64,000 nucleotides of DNA from Caprimulgus europaeus. Lineage: Eukaryota > Chordata > Aves > Caprimulgiformes > Caprimulgidae. This document shows positions 63,501 through 64,000 of the stretch, piece by piece (within the stretch, counting starts at the first letter, position 1; every line of letters begins with the position of its first letter). The stretch spans positions 36,709,295 through 36,773,294 of the forward strand of contig OU015524.1 in NCBI GenBank assembly GCA_907165065.1. The letters are read 5' to 3'. Made by a program: the position numbers and the translations under genes. The notes beneath the pieces were generated by a model that was not told the origin of the DNA, ran no database searches, and saw only the letters and a list, made by a program, of their open reading frames with translations.

Positions 63501-64000
63501 TAACAATTTTACACAAAATATTTTGATCTCTGTATATATTCATGATGATTAAAACATCAATCACACAGTACTACTAGGAACATCAGCACCTGAAGATATT
63601 TCTTCTTGTCAACAACGAGAAAGTTGTTGTCAGCACTTTCAAAATTATTTCCTGGGTAAAAAAAAAAATAAAATCCAAAAATAAGCTCAACCTATACAAA
63701 GATTGAATAGTCACAGGCAGTAGGTACTTAACAACAAGCTCAAATTAAATAAAAATATCAGAAGCATTTCAAAGCAGGAATAAATGTTAATTTGGTGATA
63801 AATAATGTCTATATAATTATACAACAAAATATGAGAAACAGCAGATGACACATGATGGGAAGCCTAAGGACACACCCAGTATAAATCAGAAGCATGAAAA
63901 TAATTATTAGTGTATTGACTTAACTGCTGTATATATAATCAAACAGGAACAATAACTCCACGGTTTGCAAAGAGTAATTACTGTAAAAGTTTATCTCACC

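Larger units (their letters stand above)
1..64000 (-). other. CRIM1: CRIM1 gene body, interior part (no start or end in window)
   Basis: Eight minus-strand exons give one continuous extracellular protein segment in the order VWC1, VWC2, antistasin-like 1 to 4, VWC3, VWC4, VWC5. That module order, and near identity to vertebrate CRIM1 in VWC4 (I recognise the stretch around GETWNIDSCTQCTCHSG), identify the gene. CRIM1 is a type I membrane glycoprotein that binds BMPs through its VWC modules and affects their processing and delivery at the cell surface; it acts in vascular, lens, kidney and motor-neuron development (established knowledge). The in-window coding total is 1437 nt, or 479 codons, with no interruption. 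The N-terminal IGFBP-like region and the C-terminal VWC6, membrane span and tail are outside the window. No promoter or polyadenylation site of this gene is expected or seen here. Confidence 0.96.
54056..64000 (-). other. CRIM1: CRIM1 intron upstream of VWC1 exon (incomplete)
   Basis: At least 9.9 kb of intron. No stretch resembling the expected upstream CRIM1 exons (cysteine-rich region between the IGFBP-like domain and VWC1) was found, so the preceding exon is outside the window. The intron contains one forward CR1 piece (55738-56303), an A21 run after 56462, a doubtful old CR1 scrap near 58561, and TTTAT-rich sequence near 60460. It also holds two unexplained minus-strand open frames (59870-60247 and 61690-62148). 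The rest is AT-rich sequence in which I see no named element. Confidence 0.85.

Noticed and set aside
54056-64000. Search for the exon preceding VWC1
   Set aside because: No cysteine-rich stretch with a phase-1 donor resembling the CRIM1 region before VWC1 was found.
1-64000. tRNA, rRNA, CRISPR arrays or bacterial-type operons
   Set aside because: No cloverleaf with A and B boxes, no regularly spaced direct repeats and no dense coding were seen. The window is vertebrate intronic sequence.

Overview
The window is an interior slice of a large vertebrate gene, read on the minus strand. It is almost certainly CRIM1 (cysteine-rich motor neuron 1 / cysteine-rich transmembrane BMP regulator 1). Eight coding exons can be placed with matching GT/AG splice sites and continuous reading phase. 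They total 1437 nt (479 codons), about 2 % of the sequence. The rest is AT-rich intron with a thin scatter of mobile elements. The organism is most likely a bird. Nearly all recognisable repeats are short 5'-truncated CR1 LINEs with the avian-type 3' end (ATTCTATG repeats), plus one small solo LTR of avian endogenous-retrovirus type. Overall repeat content is very low. A crocodilian or turtle cannot be fully excluded.

Reading in gene direction (high to low coordinates): a first, incomplete intron (54056-64000); VWC module 1 (53873-54055); VWC 2 (49537-49734); a 16 kb intron; antistasin-like repeat 1 (33310-33438); a 12 kb intron; antistasin repeat 2 with the first half of repeat 3 (21292-21448); the second half of repeat 3 with repeat 4 (14767-14888); VWC 3 (10861-11070); VWC 4 (6236-6451); VWC 5 (3926-4147); and a last, incomplete intron (1-3925). 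The signal peptide, IGFBP-like domain and upstream cysteine-rich region lie beyond the right end. VWC 6, the transmembrane segment and the short cytoplasmic tail lie beyond the left end. By comparison with human CRIM1 (recalled, about 1036 residues), the window covers roughly residues 330-810, probably exons 6-13 of 17.

All eight exons therefore encode extracellular, disulfide-rich modules of one protein. Each VWC module keeps ten cysteines and each antistasin repeat keeps six. In other vertebrates this ectodomain binds BMPs and related growth factors. Seven of the eight introns whose adjoining exon junctions are visible follow the phase-1 pattern of shuffled extracellular modules. The exception is a phase-2 intron that cuts antistasin repeat 3 in half.

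Mobile elements seen: two long CR1 pieces (4558-5222 minus, 55738-56303 plus), three short CR1 3' ends, one doubtful old CR1 scrap, and a solo LTR (7790-8123) with an exact 6-bp target duplication inserted just past a CR1 tail. Microsatellites and homopolymers are scattered. Less explained items include a 93-nt hairpin, a CpG-rich patch in AT-rich intron, two near-perfect AT-rich palindromes, a pyrimidine-skewed stretch, a possible conserved enhancer, and a few unrecognised coding-like stretches. I found no RNA gene, CRISPR array, second protein-coding gene, or clearly new biological system.
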